NCBI GenBank assembly: GCA_937958985.1
Contig: CALGLV010000020.1
Location: 1 to 49,921 of the forward strand
Direction of reading: 5' to 3'
From: an uncultured Aquimarina sp.
Lineage (GTDB): Bacteria > Bacteroidota > Bacteroidia > Flavobacteriales > Flavobacteriaceae
DNA length: 49,921 bases
The notes beneath the pieces were generated by a model that was not told where the DNA came from, did not search any database, and worked only from the letters and a program-made list of their open reading frames with translations. Below are positions 1 through 8,759 of this stretch, piece after piece. The translations under genes were made by a program, and so were the position numbers. Position 1 is the first letter of the stretch, and each line of letters opens with the position of its first letter.

Positions 1-1500
1 CTCAATAGCCTTATTCAATCTAGTTACGGTTTCTTGTTTTCCCAAAGTAGCTGCAATTTCATATACATCGGGTCCGGAAAGAGAACCTACTAAAGCCAAT
101 CGTAAAGGCATCATTACTTTACCAAAACCAATTTCCTTAGCGGTAATCCAAGCTTTAATTTCGGTGGTTGCATTTTCAGATGAAAAATCAGTGATACCTT
201 CAATTTTTTCAATTAATTCTTTCATTAAATCAGAAGTTCCATCTTTCCAAGCTTTTTTGGAAGCTTTAGCTTCATAAGAAGTAGGCGCTTCAAAAAAGTA
301 TTTCCCCAATTCATACAAGTCAGCACTAAAAACAGCACGCTCTCTAAGCATCGCTGTTAGGTTTTCTAGATTTATTGAAGTGCTTATACCTTTATTTTTT
401 AAAAGCGCTTCAAAATCACCCGTAAGCTCTTTTAAATCTTTTTTCTGAATATATTGTTGTTGAAACCACTTGTTTTTTTCTGGATCAAATTTAGCACCAG
501 ATTTGTTTGCTTTGTTTAAATCAAAAGCAGTTATCAATTCTTCTAAATTAAAAATTTCTTGTTCCGTTCCAGGATTCCATCCAAGTAGGGCTAAAAAGTT
601 CACCACGGTTTCCGGATAAAAACCTGCCTCTCTGTACCCTGAAGAAATTTCTCCACTTTTAGGATCTTCCCAATTTAAAGGAAATACAGGAAAACCTAGT
701 TTATCACCATCACGCTTACTTAATTTTCCTTTTCCTACAGGTTTTAAAATCAACGATAAATGTGCAAACTCAGGTGCTTTCCAATTAAAGGCACGGTAGA
801 GTAGGATATGCAATGGCATAGAAGGCAACCATTCTTCGCCACGAATTACATGCGAAATTTCCATTAAATGATCGTCAACAATATTTGCTAAATGATAGGT
901 TGGCATGCCATCACTTTTAAACAACACTTTATCGTCAAGGGTATTTGTATTTATGGTAATTGTTCCACGAATACTATCTTGCATTATCAAAGTTTCATCT
1001 TGTGGTGTTTTAAAACGAATTACATACGGTTCACCAGCTTCAATCTTAGCGGCAACATCTTCTGCCGAAAGGCTTAAGGAATTAGTTAGTTTTTCACGAT
1101 TATGCCAATTGTAAATAAATGTTTTACCGTTAGCTTCGTGTTCTTTTCTATGAGCATCTAAAGCTTCAGCGGTATCAAAAGCATAGTAAGCATTTCCTTT
1201 AGTAATTAATTCTTCAGCGTAAGCTTTATATAAATGTTTACGCTCACTTTGTTTATAAGGTCCAAATTTTTCATTTTTTCCAGGTCCTTCATCATAAGGA
1301 ATATTACACCAGTCTAAAGCTTCTTTAATATAATCTTCAGCTCCATCTACAAATCGAGTCTGATCGGTATCTTCAATACGGAGTATAAAAGTTCCGTTAT
1401 TTTTTTTGGCGAATAAGTAGTTAAATAATGCGGTACGTAATCCACCAATATGAAGTGGTCCTGTAGGGCTAGGAGCAAATCGAACTCTAACTGCTGACAT
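1..1500 (-). CDS. gltX: Glutamyl-tRNA synthetase, 3' end cut by window edge
   Basis: Charges tRNA-Glu with glutamate in the cytoplasm (class I aminoacyl-tRNA synthetase). Reading the minus strand from an ATG at 1500 gives 500 codons with no stop before the window edge, so only a few C-terminal residues can be missing, since the family is usually about 500 residues. The N-terminus carries the class I signature PSPTGPLHIGG (residues 10-20). The KMSKS-type loop is GKLSKRDG near residue 257, and the family segment RIEDTDQTR is near residue 42. The gene is divergent from the DUF4175 gene and has its own -7 box immediately upstream. Its identity is clear from these motifs. Whether it is a discriminating or non-discriminating enzyme cannot be told here. 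Confidence 0.97.
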   Translation of the reverse strand, partial: MSAVRVRFAPSPTGPLHIGGLRTALFNYLFAKKNNGTFILRIEDTDQTRFVDGAEDYIKEALDWCNIPYDEGPGKNEKFGPYKQSERKHLYKAYAEELITKGNAYYAFDTAEALDAHRKEHEANGKTFIYNWHNREKLTNSLSLSAEDVAAKIEAGEPYVIRFKTPQDETLIMQDSIRGTITINTNTLDDKVLFKSDGMPTYHLANIVDDHLMEISHVIRGEEWLPSMPLHILLYRAFNWKAPEFAHLSLILKPVGKGKLSKRDGDKLGFPVFPLNWEDPKSGEISSGYREAGFYPETVVNFLALLGWNPGTEQEIFNLEELITAFDLNKANKSGAKFDPEKNKWFQQQYIQKKDLKELTGDFEALLKNKGISTSINLENLTAMLRERAVFSADLYELGKYFFEAPTSYEAKASKKAWKDGTSDLMKELIEKIEGITDFSSENATTEIKAWITAKEIGFGKVMMPLRLALVGSLSGPDVYEIAATLGKQETVTRLNKAIE

Positions 1501-1517
1501 AGTTTTAAATTTTGATG

Positions 1518-1525
1518 CAAATATA
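1518..1525 (-). promoter_or_regulatory. Putative gltX promoter -7 box
   Basis: On the minus strand these bases read TATATTTG, a perfect match to the Bacteroidota -7 consensus TAnnTTTG, 17 bases upstream of the gltX ATG. No TTG -33 element is present at the usual 17-19 base spacing, so this rests on the -7 box and its position. It would give a very short leader. Confidence 0.45.
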
Positions 1526-1651
1526 CTCTGTTTGTATTTGTATTAAGAATTATGATTTGAGAATTTGCTTTGATCTTGGAAATTATAACCTACGTTTTAA
1601 ACTGTTTTTGATTCAGAATAATTAGTAACTTTATAAGTTAAATTATTTTAG

Positions 1652-4600
1652 ATGCCTACAGATTATAATCTTGTTTTAGAAAAGGTTAAAAAGTTTATCC
1701 AAAAATACTATGTTAATGAGCTTATTAAAGGTTTTTTAATATTTTTAGCTATTGGTTTAGTGTATTTTTTGAGTATTCTTTTATTGGAAAACTTCCTATG
1801 GATGTCTACAACTGTTAGGCTAGTAATGTTTTGGTCGTTTATTCTAATATCGTTTTATCTGTTTATTCGGTTCATAGGTTTGCCATTAGCAAAGTTGGTT
1901 AAAATAGGAAATCAAATTAGCCCTATACAAGCCTCTGAAATTATAGGAAAACACTTTCCCGAAATTGATGATCAACTCATTAATTTAATACAACTTAAAT
2001 CTAACGATGTTAATTCCGATTTATTGGAAGCTAGCATTGCTCAAAAATCCAAATTCCTTTCTCCATTACCTTTTTCCAAGGCTATCAATTTTAAAAAAAG
2101 TTTTAGCTACAGCAAGTATGTTTTAATACCTGTTTTATTCTTTTTACTGTTTAGTGTTTTTAAAGGATTTGATTGGTATAAAAAAAGCTTATCTAGAGTT
2201 GTGAATTATGATGTTGCCTATACAGCACCGGCACCTTTTTATTTTAATATTATAAATTCCGATTTGAATGCTTTACAGAATAACGACTTTACTTTGGAAG
2301 TTATGACGGAGGGTAAATTGTTACCTTCTCAAATAAAAATTAACTTTAATAATGAATCCTATTTTTTAAAGAAAACCGATTTTAATAAATTTCAGCATAC
2401 CTTTAAATCTGTACAAAACCCAATTGAGTTTAAACTTTCTTCGGGAACGGTTTCTAGTTTCGAGTTCACTTTAAAGGTAAATGATGTGCCTTCTATTTTA
2501 GATTTTAGTTTGCGTGTAGATGCCCCAAAGCATACATTAAAAAAGACAATAATTATTAATAATTCGGGTAACGCTATTGTTCCGGAAGGCTCCAAACTAA
2601 TTTGGAATATTAAAAGCTCTAATGCCGACGTTATTAATATTTCTTATAACGATTCTGTTTATTCTTTTGATAATAAGAAGCCCTTGTTTTTATATAAAAA
2701 ACGTATAGCGGATGATTTTAATTATACGATTACAAGTTCAAACGAATTTGTACAAAATCATGAAAAGTTAAATTTTAATATTGAAGTTGTTAAAGATCAA
2801 TTTCCACTAATTAATGTATTAACTAAAACAGATTCTATTGTAAAAAATCGTTCATTATATTATGGCAGAGTTTCGGACGACTATGGTTTGCGTAATGTTA
2901 ATTTGGTTTATTACAACACAAAATCTCCCGACATAAAACAGAAGAAAGGTATTACTATAAGTAAAGGTTTATCCTCTGAATTTACGTATCATTTCCCGAA
3001 CGATCTTAACCTTGAAGAAGCGGCTAATTATGCTTTTTATTTTCAGGTTTATGATAATGACACCTTCAATAATTACAAATCTTCAAAATCTAAAACTTTT
3101 AATTACAATGTAGTTTCTAAAATTGAGAAACAACAAATAGAGTCTCAATCACAACAGCAGCAATTAGACGACTTTCAAAACACCATCGAAAAATTTGAAG
3201 ACTCAAAGTTGGATCTTGAAAGTTTTTCGAAGCTTCAAAAACAATCATTGAGTTTATCTTTTAAAGAAAAAGAGAAGTTGTCATCGTTATTAGAAAAGCA
3301 GTTTAAAGAACAAAAAAAGCTAAAAAAGTTAGCTAATAATTTGGAGAAGGCTTTAGATAATGTAGATAAAAAAGACAACTTAACTAAAGAAGAATTAGAG
3401 CGTACAAAAAAGCAATTAGAACAAAACAAAAAGCTTATTGAAGAAATTAAAAAGGCAGTAGAAAAATTATCTCCTAAAGAACTTAAAGACAAAGTTGACG
3501 AACTAAAAAAAGAGAACAAAAAAGTTACAAAAAATCTGAATCAAATATTAGAACTTACTAAAAGATATTATGTAATAGATAAGCATCAACGTATAGTTCA
3601 AATGTTAGAATTACTTTCTGAAAAGCAAATTGATGTTGCTACAAAACCTTCAACAGTTGAAATTGAAGAACAGATTAAAAAGGAATACAAAATCATTAGA
3701 GAAGAGCTTGATGATTTACGCGAACATAACTCTAAACTTAGAAAGCCAATGGCGCTTGATGATGATTCAGTATATGAAGGAAAAATTGAATCTAAGATTA
3801 CAGAAGCTATTGAAAATCTAAAAAAATCAAATACTGAATTAGCAAAAAGCAAACAAAATGTAGCAGGTGTTATGCTTAAAAATTTAGCCGATAAAATGTC
3901 TAAAACTTCTGCTGCATCTGGTGGCGAACAATTAAAGGATGATGAAGAATCGTTACGTCAAATTTTAGATAACCTTGTATTGTTTTCTATTGAGCAGGAG
4001 GATAACATGAATAATTTTTCTAATATCTCTAACAACAACCCTAATTATTCTAAATACATCCGTACTCAAAATCAATTACGAGAACACTTTAAACACATTG
4101 ATGATAGTCTTTATGCGGTATCTTCCCGCAACCCAAAAATAGGAACCAAAGTAAACGATCTTATTTCAGATATTGATTACAATTTAGATAGTTCCTTGGA
4201 AAGCATTGCTGATAATAGAGCTTATCAAGGTGTTACAAAGTTGCGTTTTGCAATATCTAATTCTAATGATTTAGCGGTAATGCTTTCTCAAAGTTTGAAG
4301 CAAATGAATCAACGAATGAAACCAGGAAAAGGAAAACCGAAAGATCAAGGTTTTCAATTACCGGACATTATAAAAAAACAAGAATCGTTGAATAAGGCTT
4401 TTCAAGAAGCATTACAAGCAGGACAAAAAAAGCCTGGTGATTCAAGCAAAGAGGGTAGTGGTGGAAAAAAGAAACCAGGTGAATCGGGTAAGGAAGGACA
4501 AGAAGGAAAACAAGGGGAGCAAGGCAATTCTGGGAAAGAGGGTAACGGAGGTGAGAAAGGAGAATCTGGCGAACAAGGAAAAGGTGGTAAAAGTGGCAAA

Positions 4601-5374
4601 GCAGGTCAATCAGGAGAAAATGGTGAGTTTGGAGAAGACGGTTCATTTGGTTTAGGAAAGGGTTCTGGTGAAAAAGGAAAAGGCGACCCATCCGGAGAAG
4701 AATCTATAGGTGTAGGTGAGAATAGCGATGGTAAATCTTCCGGAAAAGGAAATGGCAAAGGCTCACAAGGGGAATCAGGAGACGGTGGTAAGAAGCCAGG
4801 CGATACAAAGGATTTTAATAATGGTAAAGAACAATCGTCTGATGGGAAATCCAATAGCTCAGATAATCCTAAAGATTCTAATTCTAACGATAAGGGTAAT
4901 TCTTCGCAAGGAAAAAAAGGTAAATCTGGCGGCGGAAATGATGGTAATGCTATTGACAGTGAAGAAAATGATTACCAACAATTATTCGAAATTTATAAGC
5001 AACAACAAGATCTTAGGAATCAATTAGAAGATAGAATTGCCAAAGAGGGTATTCAACCTAATGCGCAATCACGTGTACTTAATTTAATGAAACAAGTTGA
5101 AAACGATCTTATTGAAAAAGGGTTTAATGAAGAGACGTTAAATAGGATGCTTAATCTAAAACATCAATTATTTAAATTAGACAAAGCTCAATTTCAACAA
5201 GAAAAAGACAAGAATCGTAAAAGCAAAAACAGCACAAAATCTTTTGTTTCTGATAAAGTGATCACGCCCCAACAAATTAAAAAGTATTTTAATAGTACTG
5301 AAATTCTCAACAGAGAAGCACTACCTTTGAAGCCAAATTACAAGCGAAAAGTTAACAGCTATTTTACCAATTAA
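1652..5374 (+). CDS. DUF4175-family membrane and coiled-coil protein
   Basis: A 1,240-residue protein that I recognise as the large DUF4175-type protein commonly encoded before ybeY and mnmG in Flavobacteriia. Its function is not known. Two hydrophobic segments lie at about residues 26-48 and 54-75 and a third at 156-172. Beta-rich, Ig-like sequence follows to about residue 500. Next is a long charged coiled-coil region (about 500-780), rich in Lys, Glu and Gln. A glutamine, glycine, lysine and serine-rich stretch (about 920-1110) contains a collagen-like segment, and a charged helical C-terminus ends the protein. The gene is separated from ybeY by one base, so the two are probably cotranscribed and translationally coupled. 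The predicted topology puts most of the protein outside the cytoplasm, but that is inference from the three N-terminal membrane segments. Confidence 0.8.
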   Translation: MPTDYNLVLEKVKKFIQKYYVNELIKGFLIFLAIGLVYFLSILLLENFLWMSTTVRLVMFWSFILISFYLFIRFIGLPLAKLVKIGNQISPIQASEIIGKHFPEIDDQLINLIQLKSNDVNSDLLEASIAQKSKFLSPLPFSKAINFKKSFSYSKYVLIPVLFFLLFSVFKGFDWYKKSLSRVVNYDVAYTAPAPFYFNIINSDLNALQNNDFTLEVMTEGKLLPSQIKINFNNESYFLKKTDFNKFQHTFKSVQNPIEFKLSSGTVSSFEFTLKVNDVPSILDFSLRVDAPKHTLKKTIIINNSGNAIVPEGSKLIWNIKSSNADVINISYNDSVYSFDNKKPLFLYKKRIADDFNYTITSSNEFVQNHEKLNFNIEVVKDQFPLINVLTKTDSIVKNRSLYYGRVSDDYGLRNVNLVYYNTKSPDIKQKKGITISKGLSSEFTYHFPNDLNLEEAANYAFYFQVYDNDTFNNYKSSKSKTFNYNVVSKIEKQQIESQSQQQQLDDFQNTIEKFEDSKLDLESFSKLQKQSLSLSFKEKEKLSSLLEKQFKEQKKLKKLANNLEKALDNVDKKDNLTKEELERTKKQLEQNKKLIEEIKKAVEKLSPKELKDKVDELKKENKKVTKNLNQILELTKRYYVIDKHQRIVQMLELLSEKQIDVATKPSTVEIEEQIKKEYKIIREELDDLREHNSKLRKPMALDDDSVYEGKIESKITEAIENLKKSNTELAKSKQNVAGVMLKNLADKMSKTSAASGGEQLKDDEESLRQILDNLVLFSIEQEDNMNNFSNISNNNPNYSKYIRTQNQLREHFKHIDDSLYAVSSRNPKIGTKVNDLISDIDYNLDSSLESIADNRAYQGVTKLRFAISNSNDLAVMLSQSLKQMNQRMKPGKGKPKDQGFQLPDIIKKQESLNKAFQEALQAGQKKPGDSSKEGSGGKKKPGESGKEGQEGKQGEQGNSGKEGNGGEKGESGEQGKGGKSGKAGQSGENGEFGEDGSFGLGKGSGEKGKGDPSGEESIGVGENSDGKSSGKGNGKGSQGESGDGGKKPGDTKDFNNGKEQSSDGKSNSSDNPKDSNSNDKGNSSQGKKGKSGGGNDGNAIDSEENDYQQLFEIYKQQQDLRNQLEDRIAKEGIQPNAQSRVLNLMKQVENDLIEKGFNEETLNRMLNLKHQLFKLDKAQFQQEKDKNRKSKNSTKSFVSDKVITPQQIKKYFNSTEILNREALPLKPNYKRKVNSYFTN
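4478..4657 (+). repeat. Collagen-like Gly-X-Y stretch inside the DUF4175 gene
   Basis: Residues 943-1002 are twenty consecutive Gly-X-Y triplets without interruption (first triplets GES, GKE, GQE, GKQ, GEQ). X and Y are mostly Lys, Glu, Gln, Ser and Asn. The DNA is purine-rich (GGA/GAA/AAA). No proline occurs in the run, so any triple helix would have to depend on charge pairing. It may instead be a flexible linker. Confidence 0.8.
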
Positions 5375-5375
5375 C

Positions 5376-5795
5376 ATGATTACTTTTAATTCAATTGATG
5401 TGTCTATTTCCTTAAGCCAGCTAGCTATTAAATCTTGGTTACTTGAGGTTACTAAATCCGAAAATAAAGTTATAGGTCATATAAATTATGTATTCTGTAA
5501 CGACAGTTATTTGCTAGATATTAATCAACGTTTTTTAGATCACGACACCTATACCGACATCATTACTTTTGACAATTCTAATGCTAATTTTATTTCAGCA
5601 GACATATACATATCGATAGATCGAGTTAATGAAAATGCTGTCATTAACGAGGTTGCTGTTGCTGCTGAATTGCTTCGAGTGATAGTACATGGCGTGCTTC
5701 ATTTATGTGGATATAAAGACAAGAGTAATTCAGAAGCTTTATTGATGCGCTCTAAAGAGGAAGAAAAAATCAACATGTTCCACGTGGAACGATAG
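5376..5795 (+). CDS. ybeY: Endoribonuclease YbeY (rRNA maturation)
   Basis: A single-strand-specific metallo-endoribonuclease involved in 16S rRNA 3' maturation and ribosome quality control in the cytoplasm. The protein is 139 residues, normal for the family. The metal-binding signature is HGVLHLCGYKD at residues 105-115. His105 and His109 are present, but the third ligand position of the usual H-x3-H-x5-H is Asp115 here, a variant I associate with Bacteroidota members. The upstream family segment DIITFD (61-66) is also present. The start codon lies one base after the DUF4175 stop, suggesting coupled translation. The last five codons (FHVER) are written in a parS-like palindrome. Confidence 0.95.
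   Translation: MITFNSIDVSISLSQLAIKSWLLEVTKSENKVIGHINYVFCNDSYLLDINQRFLDHDTYTDIITFDNSNANFISADIYISIDRVNENAVINEVAVAAELLRVIVHGVLHLCGYKDKSNSEALLMRSKEEEKINMFHVER
5776..5791. promoter_or_regulatory. parS-like ParB binding site 1 (inside ybeY 3' end)
   Basis: TGTTCCACGTGGAACG contains the perfect 14-base palindrome GTTCCACGTGGAAC and matches the bacterial parS consensus TGTTNCACGTGAAACA at all but two positions. It overlaps the last codons and the first base of the ybeY stop codon. ParB is the expected ligand by analogy. No parA or parB gene lies in this window. Confidence 0.82.
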
Positions 5796-5829
5796 AGAGT
5801 CTTTTAACTTTCGTTTTGTTTTATCAGTA

Positions 5830-5859
5830 TTGATTAGTCGATATTTCATCGTAATTTTG
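5830..5859 (+). promoter_or_regulatory. Putative mnmG promoter
   Basis: TTG at 5830-5832, a 19-base spacer, then TAATTTTG at 5852-5859 match the Bacteroidota promoter consensus (TTG, 17-19 bases, TAnnTTTG). Transcription would start near 5866, giving a leader of about 110 bases that contains parS-like site 2. Confidence 0.55.
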
Positions 5860-5889
5860 CAATAGAATTTAAATCATACGCATTAAAAT

Positions 5890-5905
5890 GGTTCCACGTG
5901 GAACG
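5890..5905. promoter_or_regulatory. parS-like ParB binding site 2 (mnmG leader)
   Basis: GGTTCCACGTGGAACG contains the same perfect 14-base palindrome as site 1, 114 bases away. It lies between the putative mnmG promoter and the mnmG start codon, so bound ParB could also affect mnmG transcription. That effect is inference. Confidence 0.82.
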
Positions 5906-5977
5906 TTTATAGTAATTAACCTTTTTGTTTTAGTATTGATTTTTTAAAAACTAAAGCAGCAAGTTATTTTAGATAAT

Positions 5978-7849
5978 ATGTTTGGACAAGAATATGACGT
6001 TATTGTAGTTGGCGCAGGACATGCAGGAAGTGAAGCTGCAGCCGCTGCTGCAAATTTGGGTTGTAGCACCTTATTAATTACAATGAACCTGCAGAACATC
6101 GCTCAAATGAGTTGTAATCCTGCGATGGGAGGTATTGCTAAAGGTCAAATAGTTCGTGAAATTGATGCGCTAGGTGGTTATAGTGGAATAATTTCCGATA
6201 GCTCAGCTATTCAATTTAAAATGCTAAACAAGTCAAAGGGACCCGCAATGTGGAGTCCTAGAGTACAATCCGATCGCATGCGTTTTGCTGAGGATTGGAG
6301 AATGAAACTCGAAGCAACCAAGAATCTTGATTTTTATCAAGAAATGGTTTCAGGTTTAATTATAGAAAACGGAAGAGTTTGTGGCGTAAAAACAACGTTA
6401 GGAATTGAAGTGCGTTGTAAATCTGTAGTGCTTACCAATGGTACCTTCTTAAATGGATTGATTCATATAGGCGAAAAACAATTCGGCGGAGGTAGAGCAG
6501 GGGAAAGAGCCGCTACGGGTATTACTGAACAATTGGTAGATTTAGGTTTTGAATCGGGTAGAATGAAAACGGGAACACCACCTAGAGTGGATGGTCGTTC
6601 TTTAGATTATTCAAAAATGATTGAGCAACCGGGCGATACCAAACCAGAAAAATTCAGTTACGCTCCAGAGACAAAACCATTAACCGAACAGCGTTCGTGT
6701 TTCATGACATATACCTCACCTATAGTTCATGATTTACTAAAAGAAGGTTTTGATAGGTCACCTATGTTTAATGGTTCTATAAAAAGTATAGGGCCGCGAT
6801 ACTGCCCTTCTATCGAAGATAAAATAAACCGTTTTGCAGATAAAGAACGTCATCAAATGTTTATTGAGCCTGAAGGATGGAATACCTGTGAAGTTTATGT
6901 AAATGGTTTTTCCACTTCCTTACCAGAGGATATTCAATTTAAAGCTTTGCGATCTGTTGTAGGTTTCGAAAAAGTTAAATTCTTCAGACCAGGATATGCC
7001 ATAGAATACGATTATTTTCCGCCAACGCAATTAAAGCACACATTAGAAACTAAGTTAATCGATGGATTATATTTCGCCGGACAAATAAATGGTACTACCG
7101 GTTACGAAGAAGCAGCTTCTCAAGGGCTAATGGCAGGAATGAATGCTGCCCTAAAAGTTAAGGAAAACGAGCCCTTAATATTAACTAGGGATGAGGCTTA
7201 TATAGGAGTTTTAATTGACGACCTTATTACAAAAGGAACCGAAGAACCTTATAGAATGTTTACTTCAAGAGCAGAATACAGAACGCTACTTAGGCAAGAT
7301 AATGCCGATTTTAGATTAACACCAAAAGCAAATGCTATTGGTTTAGCTTCCGATGAACGCATGAGAGCTATGGAAAATAAAAAAGAAAAATCAAGCTCTT
7401 TTATTAGTTTCTTAAAGGAAACGAGTATTTCCGAAAAAATAGCAAATCCTATTTTGGAAGAAAAATCTTCTGCACCAATGAAACATAGTGATAAAATTTT
7501 TAAGGTATTGTCTCGCCCACAAATATCACTTACCGATTTGTTGGAGGTAGAAAGCATTAAAACTTATGTTGAAAAAAATCAGTTAAATCAAGAAATGTTA
7601 GATCAAGCTGAAATTCAAGTTAAGTACTCTGGCTATATCGAAAAGGAAAAAAATAATGCAGATAAATTGTCAAGGTTAGAGCATCTTAAAATTCCTGATA
7701 ATTTTGATTATAAAAAACTTAAATCTTTATCCTATGAAGCAGGGGAGAAGATGTCAAAAATTAAGCCTGTTACTATTGCCCAAGCTTCCCGTATAAGCGG
7801 TGTTTCTCCAAGCGATATTTCGGTGTTGTTGGTTCATTTAGGACGCTAA
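5978..7849 (+). CDS. mnmG: tRNA uridine 5-carboxymethylaminomethyl modification enzyme MnmG (GidA)
   Basis: With MnmE it installs the carboxymethylaminomethyl group on wobble uridine U34 of certain tRNAs, using FAD, NADH and a methylene-tetrahydrofolate one-carbon unit. At 623 residues it is full length. The FAD dinucleotide-binding motif GAGHAGSEA is at residues 12-20 and the family signature [19 protein letters not shown] starts at residue 46. The conserved segments GTFLNG and TGTPPR follow, with [13 protein letters not shown] before the C-terminal helical domain. It is preceded by a leader carrying a parS-like site and followed by another such site. gidA/mnmG is classically close to the replication origin in many bacteria. 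Confidence 0.98.
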   Translation: MFGQEYDVIVVGAGHAGSEAAAAAANLGCSTLLITMNLQNIAQMSCNPAMGGIAKGQIVREIDALGGYSGIISDSSAIQFKMLNKSKGPAMWSPRVQSDRMRFAEDWRMKLEATKNLDFYQEMVSGLIIENGRVCGVKTTLGIEVRCKSVVLTNGTFLNGLIHIGEKQFGGGRAGERAATGITEQLVDLGFESGRMKTGTPPRVDGRSLDYSKMIEQPGDTKPEKFSYAPETKPLTEQRSCFMTYTSPIVHDLLKEGFDRSPMFNGSIKSIGPRYCPSIEDKINRFADKERHQMFIEPEGWNTCEVYVNGFSTSLPEDIQFKALRSVVGFEKVKFFRPGYAIEYDYFPPTQLKHTLETKLIDGLYFAGQINGTTGYEEAASQGLMAGMNAALKVKENEPLILTRDEAYIGVLIDDLITKGTEEPYRMFTSRAEYRTLLRQDNADFRLTPKANAIGLASDERMRAMENKKEKSSSFISFLKETSISEKIANPILEEKSSAPMKHSDKIFKVLSRPQISLTDLLEVESIKTYVEKNQLNQEMLDQAEIQVKYSGYIEKEKNNADKLSRLEHLKIPDNFDYKKLKSLSYEAGEKMSKIKPVTIAQASRISGVSPSDISVLLVHLGR

Positions 7850-7891
7850 TACTAATTTTAATTAGTACTGAATATCCAAATAATTATTCAT

Positions 7892-7907
7892 CGTTCCACG
7901 TGAAACC
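7892..7907. promoter_or_regulatory. parS-like ParB binding site 3 (before methyltransferase gene)
   Basis: CGTTCCACGTGAAACC has the 14-base core GTTCCACGTGAAAC, identical to the core of the Bacillus-type consensus. It ends seven bases before the methyltransferase ATG, so it covers the region where ribosomes would bind. Confidence 0.85.
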
Positions 7908-7913
7908 TACTTA

Positions 7914-8759
7914 ATGAAGTCAATAAAAGTAACCGACTACTCCATTTCTCAAAAAGAATTTACGCTAGTATATAATTCTGAATACGATTGGTACAAAACT
8001 AATCCTGTCCCAGAAAATATAGAAGTATATTATGATAGCAAAGAGTATATTTCGCATACAGATGCAAAAAATTCTTTAATAGATAAGCTGTACCAATTAG
8101 TAAAATCGATAACTATTAAAAGTAAAGAAAGCTTAGTGTCTAAGTATATAGATTTAGAAAATAAATCGATATTAGATATTGGTAGCGGAACAGGTTCTTT
8201 TTTAGAAAAGTTAAATAGTAAAGGGTGGCATTCCATAGGGGTAGAGCCTAATGAAAAAGCAAGAAAGCTATCCAACGAAAAAAACGCGATTAGTGTAAAA
8301 AATTCTCTTGAAATTCAAAATCATACTTTCGATGCAATTACAATGTGGCACGTGTTGGAGCATGTTGAAGATTTAAAACAACAATTTTCAGAATTTAAGA
8401 GATTATTAAATCCTGAAGGTGTTATTGTAATCGCGGTTCCAAATCATAAAAGTTACGATGCCTTGTTTTATGAAAATTATTGGGCAGCTTTTGACGTACC
8501 AAGACACATTTGGCATTTCTCAGAAACATCAATTGAAAAACTAGCCACTAAGTATGGGTTTCAATTAGTAGAAACAAAACCTATGTGGTTCGATTCTTTT
8601 TATGTGTCTTTACTTTCCGAAAAATACAAAACAAAAAAAATCAATTATTTCAGAGCTTTTGGGGTAGGATTACTTTCTAACATAAAAGCGCTATTTACAG
8701 GTCAGTTTTCTTCAAAAATTTATGTTTTGAAGAAAAAAAACTCAAATAAAGCGATTTAA
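7914..8759 (+). CDS. Class I SAM-dependent methyltransferase
   Basis: A 281-residue protein with a Rossmann-fold methyltransferase core of the Methyltransf_23 (UbiG-like) type. Motif I, ILDIGSGTGSFLEKL, is near residues 86-100. The acidic ribose-binding position follows in GVEPNEKAR near residue 109, and the post-motif segment MWHVLEHVEDL is near residue 143. The N-terminal 80 residues (YNSEYDWYKTNP and on) and the C-terminal WAAFDVPRHIWHFS segment are outside the core and may set the substrate, which I cannot identify. No signal peptide is visible, so the protein is cytoplasmic. It follows mnmG on the same strand after 64 bases that hold parS-like site 3. Confidence 0.88.
   Translation: MKSIKVTDYSISQKEFTLVYNSEYDWYKTNPVPENIEVYYDSKEYISHTDAKNSLIDKLYQLVKSITIKSKESLVSKYIDLENKSILDIGSGTGSFLEKLNSKGWHSIGVEPNEKARKLSNEKNAISVKNSLEIQNHTFDAITMWHVLEHVEDLKQQFSEFKRLLNPEGVIVIAVPNHKSYDALFYENYWAAFDVPRHIWHFSETSIEKLATKYGFQLVETKPMWFDSFYVSLLSEKYKTKKINYFRAFGVGLLSNIKALFTGQFSSKIYVLKKKNSNKAI

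Noticed and set aside
7850..7867. AT-only inverted repeat (TACTAA...TTAGTA) after mnmG as a terminator.
   Set aside because: Six to eight A/T-rich base pairs with a tiny loop and no T-tract; too weak to call.
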